From Branchiostoma floridae (taxonomy: Eukaryota > Chordata > Leptocardii > Amphioxiformes > Branchiostomatidae), in assembly GCF_000003815.2 (NCBI RefSeq), contig NC_049979.1, forward strand, positions 19,711,201 through 19,775,200: DNA of 64,000 bases. The letters run 5' to 3'. Position 1 is the first letter of the stretch. Each line of letters opens with the position of its first letter. A program made the position numbers and the translations under genes. Of this stretch, positions 37,301-48,021 are shown one piece after another. A model generated the notes under the pieces. It saw nothing but the letters and a program-made list of their open reading frames with translations, ran no database searches and was not told where the DNA came from.

Positions 37301-40300
37301 TGATCTGTGACGTCACATATTTGACCCGGTGTTACGAATTACACACTTTTATTCCGTAAACCTGGTCTTTGACGTAACGAATTTATTCCGACAGACTGCC
37401 GGCAACCGGAGGGGTCCCTCTCGGTGTTGTCACGATTAGGTCGCGGGGTGGTTGTACGAGCGGGTCCCTGGTTCATTTTAACTCAGACTTAAATTGAACC
37501 AGGGTCCCGGCCGGGCCTCAAAATACCCCGGCAGCCGCGAGGTGTCCCACAGGGCAACGCAGGGGTCACGCCCGAAAGTGCCAAAAAACAGCCCGTGAAT
37601 TGCCCGGCAGGGCCCCTTTTTCGAATTGTGACCTAAGCCTTAGCTGTACTGAGGCTGTAGCATTAACCCTCTCCTAGCTATCTTCTGCTGTGATCAGTAC
37701 ATAGTCTAGTTGGTGGGTAAAATCGTAAATACCCCATTATAAACTCATGGTTAAAGTAATCCAAGACAATCAACCTGGGAGAATTGTCCAGAAACTCAAA
37801 TATATAAGAATATCACTCATCAGTACATGTATAAAGTATTGATCAGCATGTCACACTAAGCAGCAGTTAGCTGCCAGGTATAGCCACCATTCAGTAAAAG
37901 ACTACCTTCAATTCTACATTGTAAAAAATAACCATGTGAAAAAAAAATTTCATCTACTCAAGCAACAAGTTTGTGCAATTCCTCCTGGATAATTGATGCT
38001 GACACAACTAAAGCCACATCCTTTTGTGCTGAAAATTAGGGGATTATTGAGTGGGAGGAGGTCTTAGATGGATAATACTTCAATTACTGTGTAATACTAG
38101 TTTGCATGATTACAATTGTCTGCAAATTGTGAAATATTCACAGTGGTCTCATGCTGCAAGCATACATATTTTCTTCCTAAATTAGCTCTGACCTTCTATC
38201 TCCTCCTATCACTAGATTAAGTCCCTACAAACACAAATCAATTTACAACTTCCAGTAAGATCAATTCTTGCCAGTTTTGCTGTGGTCTGTTCCAAAATTG
38301 TGACGTACCAAGATGGAGGACAGGCAAATTGGTACAAATTGAAAATTGGGATAATCCAAAGATTAGCTACTGATGTGGCTTTCAACACTGCAGTATCTAC
38401 AAGGATGTCCAATACACAATCCACAAAACACATACAACATCAAAAGTCAGTATATCTATTCAATCTATTCAGTATCTATTCATCAAAAGTCAGTTTATCT
38501 ATTCAATCTAAACTACAAATCCATTTGAATTTGCTAGGCATAAACTTGACAGTGGTGGTAAAGAGGTGTTTGTTGTGAATGGAGTTTGCAGTGGGAACAC
38601 AGAGTACGCTACTGAACAGATATGAGTGGCAAATTCTAGGTGGAGAGGTCAACATCAAATATTACACTGTTGTATATATTCAGAGATTTACAGTGACCTG
38701 AATGGCAGCTGTGTACAATAGCTCACTGTCACCTATAGTAAACCATTTAGGTGCTGACCTACATGTACAGGCAACAGTAACAGAAGCTGCTTGTCCGAAA
38801 ATTGCCAACTTAGAGCCTTGAAGTTAAATGTGAAATCTTAATATCACTGCACTTCCTTCAATTTCTAAAAAAAAGTAGGTGGTACTCTCCAAGCAGAGGT
38901 TGCTGGGAAAATTGTGACCTGCTTCTTATACGCCCCAATTGCCCCACTTCTGTTTGGACAGGAATCAGGGGCGGATCCAGGATTTTGCAAAGGGGGGGCG
39001 CATATGCTGTTGCACCTCAGGTCGTGGCCGAAGGCCACGAATGCGCAGCGTAGCTGCGCGGGGGGAGAGCACGAGAGGGGGGTTTCCCCCCCTCTCGTTG
39101 GGGGGGTTTGGGGGGCCTCCCCCGAGAACTTTTTAAAATAAAGAGGCTCTCTGGTGTATTTTAGAGCCATTTCTGTGCAAAAATGACCAACGAATCAACA
39201 CTGACTTTTAGGGCTGAACATTTAATATAACGTTAATGAACGAACGAACACTGATTTTTATAGTTAGCAATCTCACATTCAACAATCATATTTTTGGCCT
39301 GTGGGAACGGCCATCGAAACATTTTTTGAGCCGGGGGGAGGGCCATTGGAAAAAAAATGCCTTAGGGGCCTTACAAATACAAGCAAAATGTGCCCCTGAA
39401 ATGCAGGAAATGAAGTTTCATGTGGTCAAGATTTCAATTTTTCTTTGGACGTCCCTGACGACGGCTTGCGCCTCCGGCGCCCACGACGCTCCGGTGCTCT
39501 TCGCCATCAAAATTATTTTCCCCTGACAGAAATTTCATTACATTTAGCATAGTCTACCAGCAAAGTTTATCCCTCAAAGTGCAGAAAATCCTGTTTCAGA
39601 GGGTTCAAATTTCAACATTTTTCTCCAAACCTACCTTGCGACGGCTCGTGCGCTCGAAATCGTGAAAATACGTTGGGGACGTCGTCGCCCTCAATAATAT
39701 TAGCTAAAACCCTGTGAAATTCTACTAGAAAGGCTATTAAACTTACTGAGTCTGCCAGCAAATTTGCCCATCAAAAGTTAGGAAAGATCGTTTCAGATAG
39801 TCAAGATTTCAAAATTTTCACGGGAGAGCATGACCCCGGACCCCCTAGGATTACGTCAATATAGTTCGCCCTTCCCATAAGAAATTTGCTGCAGCCGCCT
39901 CTGCCGTGTAGGCCATAGAAACCAAAATTGGTATCAAATATCAATCCTGCGTGCAATGGTTCTTTGTAAACGGAATGGTTCACGGACGGCAACGGGATAA
40001 AACATTACGATGTTTACTTTCGTGACAGCGGGCTCTCTGCTGCGTGCATACATGCATATGATGGCGCGAAAATGTTTCGGCAAGTTTGTTGGTTGGCCGA
40101 AATAACTCCCGTTTTGGAATGATTACAGCAGTATTGAAGCGGTTTTCGTTACGATATCGCTAAAATGTACCCAAGTCTCTTCTAAGTAGAACATTAATTT
40201 ATTTTCTTTTGTGTAAATATCGTACATGTGTGGCGTTTTTTTTTTACCTGACCCATTTTGCACCAGCCCTCCCCCCCGGTAAATATCGTCAAGTCCCTTA

Positions 40301-41109
40301 GCGGAGACATATCGTAAGTCTGACATTAAATTTGTATCTTGCGTCGCTCAGCCCACATGGGCTAATAGGGAAACAAAATAACAAATATATATATAACGTT
40401 AATAACAATATTAGAGTCAGACGGAACATAAGCGAGTTCCGAAGGAGGGCGGGAGTATTGCCAACGTCCTGGTTACGGAACATTTTGGCTATGCCTGCAA
40501 AGACCGACGCAATGTCCAATGAGGAAGTAAAAGCGAGAGGAGTGCGCCTTGGCATTGTTGGTTAGCGGCTTTGTATTGTTGCTGCAACTTTCGCTGATTT
40601 TCTTGATTTCTTTGTGGAATTCCTTTTTTTTTTGGTGGTCCAGCCGAATTTTTTTGGGGGGTCCAGCCAAAGGGGGGGCGCGCGCCGGGTGCGCCCCCCC
40701 CTAAATCCGCGCATGGGAATGGATCATTGAAGAAGTAGGCCACAATTTTCCCCACCAACCTTTGCTTGTAGGGTTTATCGTATGTCCCTCTTAAACTAAA
40801 GATGGAAAGTGTGACAAAGAACAAGCAGGTAACGTTAATACTATGCAACAGGTACAATACCAATGGCTCTGAGTTCTTCTTCTTACTCTTAGGTTGTAAT
40901 GTGTATTACACAAGTGGAAATAGAAAAGCATTCATCTCAACTGTACATACAGCAGTCTTGTCATATTTCTTTGACACCAAATAAACGTTGACAAAAGTAA
41001 CTGAAATTGTGAAAATAAGTTAGTAAATCAGGCTCTTATTTCTAAAACATGTGCACCGCACACTTTAGTACTTACCTCCGAGACAACCGGCAACGAAGTC
41101 CAGCGCCAT
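24470..41109 (-). CDS. slc25a29: Mitochondrial basic amino acid carrier, SLC25A29-like
   Basis: Four exons on the minus strand: 41109-41076 (ATG), 30859-30816, 25450-25367 and 25213-24470 (TAA). They encode 301 aa; human SLC25A29 is about 303 aa. Introns are phase 1, 0 and 0, about 10.2, 5.4 and 0.15 kb. The three mitochondrial-carrier signatures are PFDTVK (21-26), PMELAK (112-117) and PIDVIK (216-221), each starting a roughly 100-residue repeat with two membrane helices. Runs such as GLYKGMTSPLIGLTFINA, RETPAFGVYFATYD and RAFPVNAATF match SLC25A29 closely. The family member imports arginine and lysine into mitochondria. The tail after residue 284 is poorly conserved. The gene is head-to-head with the SLC25A47/48-like gene and shares three intron positions with it. 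Its length comes entirely from introns full of transposon remnants. Confidence 0.94.
25791..26002. mobile_element. TACTGTAAATG MITE, copy 1
   Basis: Ends TACTGTAAATG / CATTTACAGTA. The interior carries repeated TTCGCGGT and its inverse ACCGCGAA-like runs. It is the same family and orientation as 26919-27130. Confidence 0.8.
26919..27130. mobile_element. TACTGTAAATG MITE, copy 2
   Basis: Same length (212 bp) and interior order as copy 1, about 1.1 kb away, with diverged ends AACTGTAAATG / CATTCACAGTA. Confidence 0.8.
28946..29120. mobile_element. TACTGTAAATG MITE, degraded copy 3
   Basis: Starts TACTGTAAATTCATTTAT and ends ATTTACAGTA. The interior has lost most TTCGCGGT runs. Confidence 0.55.
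30703..30734. repeat. Perfect 13-bp-stem hairpin
   Basis: ATTTGCTATTCCA, 6-nt loop, TGGAATAGCAAAT. It lies about 80 bp downstream, in gene direction, of slc25a29 exon 2, so it is intronic. Confidence 0.6.
31082..31178. repeat. Truncated MITE, GAGTAACT..TTTTTGGCAT family (copy 2)
   Basis: Shares GTGTCA(C/T)TGA..A..GATAGTGGAT, ATCTGAAAC/ATCCGAAAC and GTCTGACCGTTTC-like runs with 32754-32917 and ends TTTTTGGCAT. The left end is missing. Confidence 0.6.
31307..31406. repeat. (AT)n then (ATGT)n microsatellite
   Basis: Poly-A, then about 35 bp of pure AT, then TATG/CATG tetranucleotides, in slc25a29 intron 1. Confidence 0.95.
32754..32917. mobile_element. MITE with ATGCCAAAAAG.AGTTACTC ends (copy 3)
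   Basis: The left end ATGCCAAAAAGAAGTTACTC mirrors the right end GTAACTGCTTTTTGGCAT. A CTCA microsatellite expansion lies near the right end. Confidence 0.7.
33943..34238. mobile_element. Outer MITE, split by a second insertion
   Basis: TCTCAAAGCAGAGGTTCGGCT at the left mirrors AGCCAAACTTCTGCTTGGCGAGA at the right, with mismatches. A separate element (33982-34132) lies inside. The left end is also found alone at 13941-13957. Confidence 0.65.
33982..34132. mobile_element. 151-bp inner MITE with 9-bp target duplication
   Basis: Ends TACCCTGGGAGCCAG / CTGGCTCCCAGGGTA. It is flanked by exact 9-bp repeats GCTGTCTGA (33973-33981, 34133-34141). It interrupts the element at 33943-34238 and is therefore the younger of the two. 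Confidence 0.9.
36275..37640. mobile_element. 1.37-kb non-autonomous element with AGGCTAGGGTCACAATT ends
   Basis: The left end AGGCTAGGGTCACAATT and right end AATTGTGACCTAAGCCT are inverted, with two mismatches. GC-rich sub-ends contain repeated GGCCCGG/CCGGC runs. A TATAAAA box follows a GC-rich stretch near 36644. No transposase was seen. Confidence 0.7.
38966..40715. mobile_element. 1.75-kb element with CAGGGGCGGATCCAG ends
   Basis: CAGGGGCGGATCCAG at the left mirrors CTAAATCCGCGCATG at the right, each next to a G/C-run and GCGCG stretch. GGAAT flanks both sides (38961-38965, 40716-40720). No intact transposase frame. Part of the interior (39790-39905) matches the 8951-9917 element. Confidence 0.7.
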
Positions 41110-42369
41110 TCCCGGCACTTTCACGGATCAGTTTTCCAGCCGCGGAAATTCCAGTAGCTTCAAAGTATCAGCTTCTCGTTACGATCACTTTAGGGGTGAC
41201 CTACATGGACCACATCTGTCAAAATGTCTCAGAGAGGGGATCGAGAAGAACGCGCCTTCAGGATGTGTTCCTTTCACGTATGGCTTCCCTTTTCACGCTG
41301 TTACAAAAGATCTAGTACACGTGGAAACATCCGGAAATGTATATAAGGCTGGTCTCTTTACTCGATGACGAATAGGAATTTTCCTACGTATCAGTTTACA
41401 AAGAAAAAAGGCGCCCCGGGTCAGTAGACTGTTTTTTGTTGCGTTGCCCTTCGAGGGCGGTACGTGTCACGCGCTGCTGTGACGCGGCTCACACGCGTTT
41501 GATCCCCGAAGAATTCACCGCGTTTGTACGATGCTCCAAGCGCTGCGGGTAACGGTGTAGATCGTCGGACATCGGACTCAGTCCTCACGTGGGTTACATG
41601 TTAGCCATACTTGTGACGTTTGCTGAGATCAAACAATGGGGACAAACAGAGACGGGAGGTCCCTTGATCGCCGGCGCGCCTTCGGGCCGCACGAGATTCC
41701 AAATGTGTCAGCGTGGAGACTGACCTCTGACCCTACATATCCCATCAGCCACTACGAAAACCCGGAAGTTCAAAGGTTGCAATAAATTTCGTAAATACGA
41801 GGGCGGCACAATGTTTAATAATTGCCACTCTTTCACAGCATGTAGACAGTATATTGCAATTAAGTGGTAAAAAACTTGTATTTGTCATCAACATAAAAAT
41901 TGTTTCATTTATATTGGGACAAAAAATATCAATTTACCTTCAAAGAATGTATGGAGAAGTCTAAGGTTACACTTTGTGTTTGTATTCTGACGCACATGTG
42001 TCGTAGCCTCGTGCGGTCGAGGTCCTGCGAGGGCCAGAGGAACGTAATTTGTGTCGCACAGTAATAACCTTTTGAGTACACGGGTCAAACATATGTAAGA
42101 CCACTGATAACATCCTACGGTTTTCTCCCAAGATGTTTTTCCTCCCGAGGACTGATATCACCACACACGTCTAGGAAACCGGTCGGGTGTGTGGTTGCGT
42201 TTAGCGTTTCTAGGCGGACCGGCTTTTGATCAAGAAAACTGTTAACGTTTTAAGTTGACATATTTAATTGCACAACGGAGCACAGACAACAGTGTCAGGC
42301 TTTTACGAACATTTGCCTCAAGTTCTTCAAGAGATCTGCAGCTGTGGGACATCAACTGTCATTTACAAA
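41110..42369. promoter_or_regulatory. Shared divergent promoter region of the two carrier genes
   Basis: 1.26 kb separates the start codons of slc25a29 (-) and the SLC25A47/48-like gene (+). The middle, about 41400-41720, is visibly richer in CG dinucleotides than its surroundings, as in a CpG-type bidirectional promoter. A TATATAA lies at about 41340. Transcription starts cannot be placed from sequence. Confidence 0.5.
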
Positions 42370-45300
42370 ATGGGATTTCGTGTGGATGACTTCATAGCAG
42401 GATGGATTGGTGGTAGGTACTTTAGAATTTTGATTCAAATTATTTTTAGTGTAAAAACTGAGACAAACATCAGGCATTGCTATTTTGTATTCTGTCACAT
42501 CAAGGACGTTATATCAACGTGCTTGGTCACATTAAGTAACCATCCTTTAAAAATCGTAGCTGTCACCCATGTATCATTTCAAGTTGTAAGAACAAGATTG
42601 AGACAACTGATTACCTGTTGGTTACAGTGTAAGGTGTGCTGTAGTCTGAACTTTGTAGATAACTGACTTATGCATTGATTGATGCACCAGGATCATTGCT
42701 TGTAACTGGTAGAACAAAGGGCATTATAATATTCTAACAGGTTGTCAGTATGTCAGATGACTGTATATGAAATAGTTCAGCACAATGCATGATGCATGCA
42801 TATTCTGATGCATGCATATTCCTAGTCTCTACCAGACCGACTACGCTGGCTATTATAGGGAGAACGATTTGCCAGGTGAGTTTTGCTACCAGAGGAGATG
42901 GTCGGCCGCACAGCCGAGGGGAAACATGAACCTAAGTCTGGACTGACTTCCCTGGGCAATTTCCCAATTTTTTTGCCGAATTCTAGGATCCCCACATCCC
43001 CGTAGGAAGGTCCGGTGGAGACTAGCATATTCCCAGGGTGCAATACTTTTGTATCAATGTGTACTGATGCTGCAACATTTTGTTTTGATTGCAACAGCCA
43101 ATAGGAGCCCAAACAATGATCCGATAAATCAGAATTGTTTGGTATGATCTACCGGTTATCAAAATTGCAGTCACCAGGTCTTTACCATTAGATTACTAGA
43201 AACAAGTCCACTGATTTTTTTTTACTGTTTGCCAATACCTGAGTATAAAAGGGATCATAATCAAGTTCTATCTATTTGATAAACAAAATTGTCAATCATT
43301 GTCAGAAACTTTTAAAACACAAACAAGATTTATGACACACCCCTGACACACCCCTTGAATTCTTTAATCTGATTGGCTGCTCACACCATTTACACAATTG
43401 GCTGATGCTGCTGATCAAATATTCACAGATTAATGTTTTGTATGTCAGTGTTGAATCATCAGGATTTTTTAACAGCATGGGAGCATCTTCGTGCAGGAAA
43501 GCCATGTGGTAAGCAATACAGGTCTGAGCATTGTAGGGGGTCAGGGGGAGTCCTCCTTTTGAAAATCATTTAACCCTCTGAAACACTATTAGTATTTCCT
43601 GCATTCAGAGGGTAACATTCAGGCAACATTTTTTTTTACCTTTGTTACAAAACAACAGAAGTGTCCCCATGAACTGGTTGAAACATAACGTATCCAGTGT
43701 AGGGGATTCAAATCACAGGTGTCCTCTGTAGGGGATCCAAATCACAGGTGTCCCCTATGCTGAAAAGGCAGAGGTTCCAAAGGACTCTTGATTGCAAAAA
43801 AAAAAACTATTAAAAGGACAGCAATTGAATCAGAAAGGAACTCATGAGTTATGAAGTAGTGAAAACTGCATGCACTGGGAGTAAGGAAAAATCAACCAAT
43901 GATGTAAATCACATTTTTCTTTAAAAATTTTCAGGTGCAGCAGGTTGTTTTGTGGGGTATCCCCTGGATACTATCAAGGTATGGTTCCATCTGATTCTCT
44001 TCTCTTTTTGCATGTTGTTCAGTGCCAATTTGTGTTTGTTTGAAGATGAGTCAATATTGCTCTGTATCACAGCAAAATTAGGATATTTCTTGAGATGGAT
44101 GTCAGAATCCCTGTGTGTTGTCTAGGTGCGGTTACAAACCAACAAGAGTGGTGGTGCAGTCCACATTTTAACCAGCCTGGTGAAGAAAGAAGGGGTAGGT
44201 ATTCAACAGGATTCTATCTTCCATTCCAATTCTGTATGTTATCTTACTGTACTTCAGTCCATGAAAGAATACATGTATACAAATGCCTAGATGAAAGTCT
44301 TAAGGACAAGTCTAATGCATAGATGTGGTTTTCATTGCTCAGTACTCTAGTATTATGAGTTTAAGTTAGTGCCAGTTTTGTATGTCAAAGCTACTTTCAA
44401 ATCACAGCACAAATGTTGACAAAGCTTCTCTCTGCACATTTCAGCCACTTGCCCTATTCAAGGGAATGAGTTTTCCACTGGCTACCATTGCGTTTCCTAT
44501 GTCTGTGGCCTTTGGAGCAAACAGCAACTCCCTCAGGAAGATTCAAGAGTGGAAGTACGGAACCACGGACCACAAGGCTAGCTACACAGATCAGGCTGCG
44601 GCGGCATGTTTTGCAGGCTTTGTGCAGGCCTTCGTAGCCTGCCCTATCGAATTGGTAAAGATTAGACTCCAATCCCAGACTCATCGGATCGGTGTAAAAG
44701 GTAATTTTTATTGCCTTAATGTTTATGAATGTAATCTGACTGATGGCAAAACAACTTTCTTTTCCTTTCTTTCCCTTCCCATTCCTTTTGCAAGAGCTGT
44801 TTGCATGGCAAGTTGTAAACTTAAATATGTTTTCGATGTATGTTGTCATGTTGATCGTTCAGTGATTAGGAACCCTTTTTTTTGTTTAAACCAGAAGGTC
44901 AAGCTTATTTTGTATGCTCCTAACTAGGGTTGTATTCCTTACAGTGTTGAAGCTGCCCAGGAGCCAGACTACTCTGCATTACAAAAATGAAAATTGGATT
45001 CCACGCTGATGTACATACTCTGTCAATCATGTTGTTCACTTGATGTTCTGACTTTGTGAATCTTACCACACAGGTGTAGGTAGTAATGGCATCATCCAAG
45101 GAGCGCATCCCAATATGGTGGCTGCTTACCGCGGCCCTTTTGATTGCATCGGCTGCATAATCCGACAGGATGGTTTCCTGGGAATCTACCGCGGTCTTTC
45201 CAGTCTGATTCTACGGGACGTTCCCGGGTACGCCTTCTATTTTATCTTCTATGCCATGACTTGCGACCTCCTCAGACCCAGTAACGGTGAGCTGGGTCCT

Positions 45301-45573
45301 GTACAGTTCATGTTGGCAGGGAGTGTCGCCGGTCTGGCCACATGGGCCTCCTGCAGTCCCATGGATGTCATAAAGAGTCGACTTCAAGCCGACGGGGTTC
45401 ACCAGAAGAAATACAAGGGCATCATTGACTGTACGGTACGCAGTTGGAGGGAGGGGGGACCGAAGGTACTGTTCCGGGGGCTGGGGGTCAACTTGCTCCG
45501 TTCTATCCCTGTCAATGCTACAACATTCCTGGTGTATGAGTATAGCATGAAACTGTTGTCAGGTAAATTGTAA
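42370..45573 (+). CDS. Mitochondrial carrier, SLC25A47/SLC25A48-like
   Basis: Five exons: 42370-42412, 43935-43978, 44126-44194, 44445-44691 and 45074-45573 (TAA), encoding 300 aa. Carrier signatures are PLDTIK (24-29), PIELVK (119-124) and PMDVIK (230-235). AGWIGG, KGMSFPLA and LRDVPGY resemble SLC25A48, whereas VGYPLDT and the ending KVLFRGL..PVN resemble SLC25A47. It may therefore represent the ancestor of both, or belong to either. Human SLC25A48 has been linked to choline transport; the SLC25A47 substrate is less settled, so no substrate is assigned. The start ATG (A at -3, G at +4) is the first usable one in the frame. The first three introns match SLC25A29 in place and phase; the fourth (phase 1, after HRI) is extra. 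The exon-4 donor GTGTAA is weaker than usual but keeps frame. A poly(A) signal lies at 46073. Confidence 0.92.
42823..43024. mobile_element. 202-bp MITE with 9-bp target duplication, in SLC25A47/48-like intron 1
   Basis: TAGTCTCTACCAGACC at the left, inverse of GGTCCGGTGGAGACTA at the right. Exact 9-bp repeats GCATATTCC flank it (42814-42822, 43025-43033). Confidence 0.88.
43695..43760. repeat. Minisatellite, GTAGGGGATyCAAATCACAG unit
   Basis: Two full units and part of a third, about 33 bp each, with GTGTCC(T/C)CT between them. Confidence 0.7.
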
Positions 45574-46072
45574 AACCTTGTAATTGCGGCAATATCTTGG
45601 ATCTGGGTAAGACGACCTGAATCTCAGCTTTTTTTTAAAGCAAAGAAAGTCTTCTACGCTCAATAACAGAAATGACAGAAAAAGAAAGCAATGCATGTAC
45701 AAAGCCATAAGCATATCACTTATGTGAATGTATGGAGTCAGATTTTTATTGTAATATTCCATATGAAATAGCCATTCAAGAAGACCATGAAAGATTATCA
45801 TGTGACAGCTTGTAAATTGTTAGTTTTAACATCATAGGTTGTAATTTAGTCTACTTTTGTCTTTTCATGTTGAAAAAGTGAAACATTGCAGACATTCTGC
45901 AAGCAAAGCATGAGAGATTTTAACTCTTAAGGTCAATCTCTACTCATCACTTCTGAGATTGATTTTGACAAGTGTGTTTCAAATACTTACAAGTGCTTCT
46001 CAAATATTATATTTTGAATGAGAATATCTTATAATGATGTGATTAGATTTTATTGTAATAAGACAGATCTTA

Positions 46073-46078
46073 AATAAA
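46073..46078 (+). terminator. Candidate poly(A) signal of the SLC25A47/48-like gene
   Basis: AATAAA 500 nt after the stop codon, followed within 30 nt by a GT-rich stretch. Confidence 0.55.
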
Positions 46079-46569
46079 GCATAAACTTGATTTGTCTTTG
46101 TGCAATTGTGAAATATTGTGTCAATGAAGCTAGCCAAAGATCAAGACATTTGATAAAGGTTGCAATTCTTTGTCAGGCACTTAGTAACACTGTCATAGCC
46201 ATATTTGTAACCTCTCTTTCACAATGTCACAATGATTGACAACATGGCAAGGATTTAGCAATGTGAACATTGCCATGGCGCACAACTGTTCGTGATTGAC
46301 AATTATTTTTGAGAATTTGCTATTTAAGTTGTATTTGGACAAATTATATATATATTTCCAGTTGATGTGGCAACAATACAAAGTATAAAAAGAGGGTCAA
46401 ATGCAGAGAGCAATACTCAATGAGAGAATAGTCATGAAACCTTATACTGTACTTATGTATGTATTCAAGTCAGCATGGCCTGACATCATCAAAAATGTGG
46501 CAAGATTTAAAGAGATCTATTAAGAGATCATCAGTAGTGCATGAGGTATGCACACGTACCTCCTACATC

Positions 46570-46748
46570 TAGTCTCCAAGCAGACCCTACGGTGCCTTAG
46601 AAATAGTATCAAAGCTGGCCAGGGACTTAATATACCGGCACCGGTGCCCGTTTGACTCCCTTAGCCGGCTATCTCCCTTTGGCCGGCTATACTCCTTTGC
46701 CAGCTTTGATACTATTTCTAAGGCACCGTAGGGTCTGCTTGGAGACTA
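46570..46748. mobile_element. Foldback MITE with about 50-bp perfect inverted ends
   Basis: It begins TAGTCTCCAAGCAGACC and its 50-bp end is matched exactly in inverse at the other end, closing ...GGAGACTA. ACATC (5 bp) flanks both sides. It is downstream of the SLC25A47/48-like gene. The start resembles the element at 42823. Confidence 0.9.
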
Positions 46749-47950
46749 ACATCCAGGTGTTCATTATACTCTTGAGGATGCTTTTATAACCTCACCCTTT
46801 TTATGTGCTGGTCTCAGGGTACCTGGTGAAATCATTAGAGTTGGTGTTAGTTGTAAACTTGTCACAACAATGTCCGGCATATGGATGCAGTACAACAGTT
46901 CACATGTACCACTGTCAGTCATTCTACAATAAAAATGTATGTCTAAATCATATTAAACCCTTCAATAGGCAACTGAATATACCAGCCTTGTCATACCCAA
47001 CATTACTCTATACACCTTTCTCACGCAGCGGCCATGGTAGATCTAAAACGAGTTCAATGAGTCAAACAAAAGACTGTCCATCATAATTAGCAGTTCAACC
47101 AATGATAGCCTGCCAGTAAGGAATGTGACCAATAAGAGAATGGCTGCATGTCCGTCAAATATTTGCATTATTATCTTTTTGTTTTGCATCTCTTAGGGAC
47201 TATGGGATCAGTCTACACTACTCTGAATTGCTACATCTTTTGGTGCATATCACTAGTTACAATATTTATTATTTGATGTTATATTGTGAAAAATTGTGGT
47301 TTTGGGGAAAAGTGAATGGGAGCTAATTTTAGAAATAAGTTTTGTCTGTTTGCCTCATTGACCTCGTGTTCGATCTATCATGGCCGCCGCGTGAGAAAGG
47401 TGTGTAGTGTCAGGCCAAGGGTGAGTTGTATTGAGTTTTTCACACATAATAATGGTTGAAAACATTTTGATTTGATATATAAAGTTACATTTGGAAATGT
47501 GCAATTGTGATTAGAAATATGTCCAAACTAGTATATCTTTTTCAATTGAATTCATTGATTTTTTAAACATTATAAAGGTTGAAGCCATTTTGATTTGATA
47601 TGTAAATAGTTTTATTTAGAAATGTCCAAACTGGTAATCTTTTTCAATTGATTTCTGACAATTTGTGACTGTATGAATGTACATGTACTCAGTGATCAAG
47701 ACTACCATATAGCAACTTAAGACCCATTTATGAAGGTTAGACATCTACATGTAGGTACACAATATTTGAAGGCAATTCAATCTCTACAACTGGATAAAAA
47801 CTTGGAAACTTTACTTCTGTACATTTCGAGTGACATCCATCACTCTTGATCTTACTTCAGATACAAAAATTCATACACCATAATACTTTAACCCGGCACT
47901 ATCCACGCTCCAATTCTGTTGTAATGTCTAAAATATTTTGCATTTGTGCT

Positions 47951-48021
47951 CTGTGATACAAAAACACCTTTGATATGAATGTGCACTGCACATTCAAATC
48001 AAAGGTGTTTTTATATCACAG
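47951..48021. repeat. 71-nt imperfect hairpin
   Basis: CTGTGATACAAAAACACC..GAATGTGC, a 3-nt loop, then GCACATTC..GGTGTTTTTATATCACAG. Nearly the whole length pairs with a few bulges. Size suits a small foldback element or a pre-miRNA-like fold. Confidence 0.6.

Larger units (their letters stand above)
30860..41075 (-). other. slc25a29 intron 1
   Basis: A 10.2 kb phase-1 intron. Most recognisable content is transposon-derived (31307, 32754, 33943, 36275, 38966). No further exon was supported. Confidence 0.75.

Noticed and set aside
42268-42369. Upstream extension of the SLC25A47/48-like frame
   Set aside because: Begins with TTG, not ATG, and the carrier family starts next to the first membrane repeat, as MGFRVDDF does.
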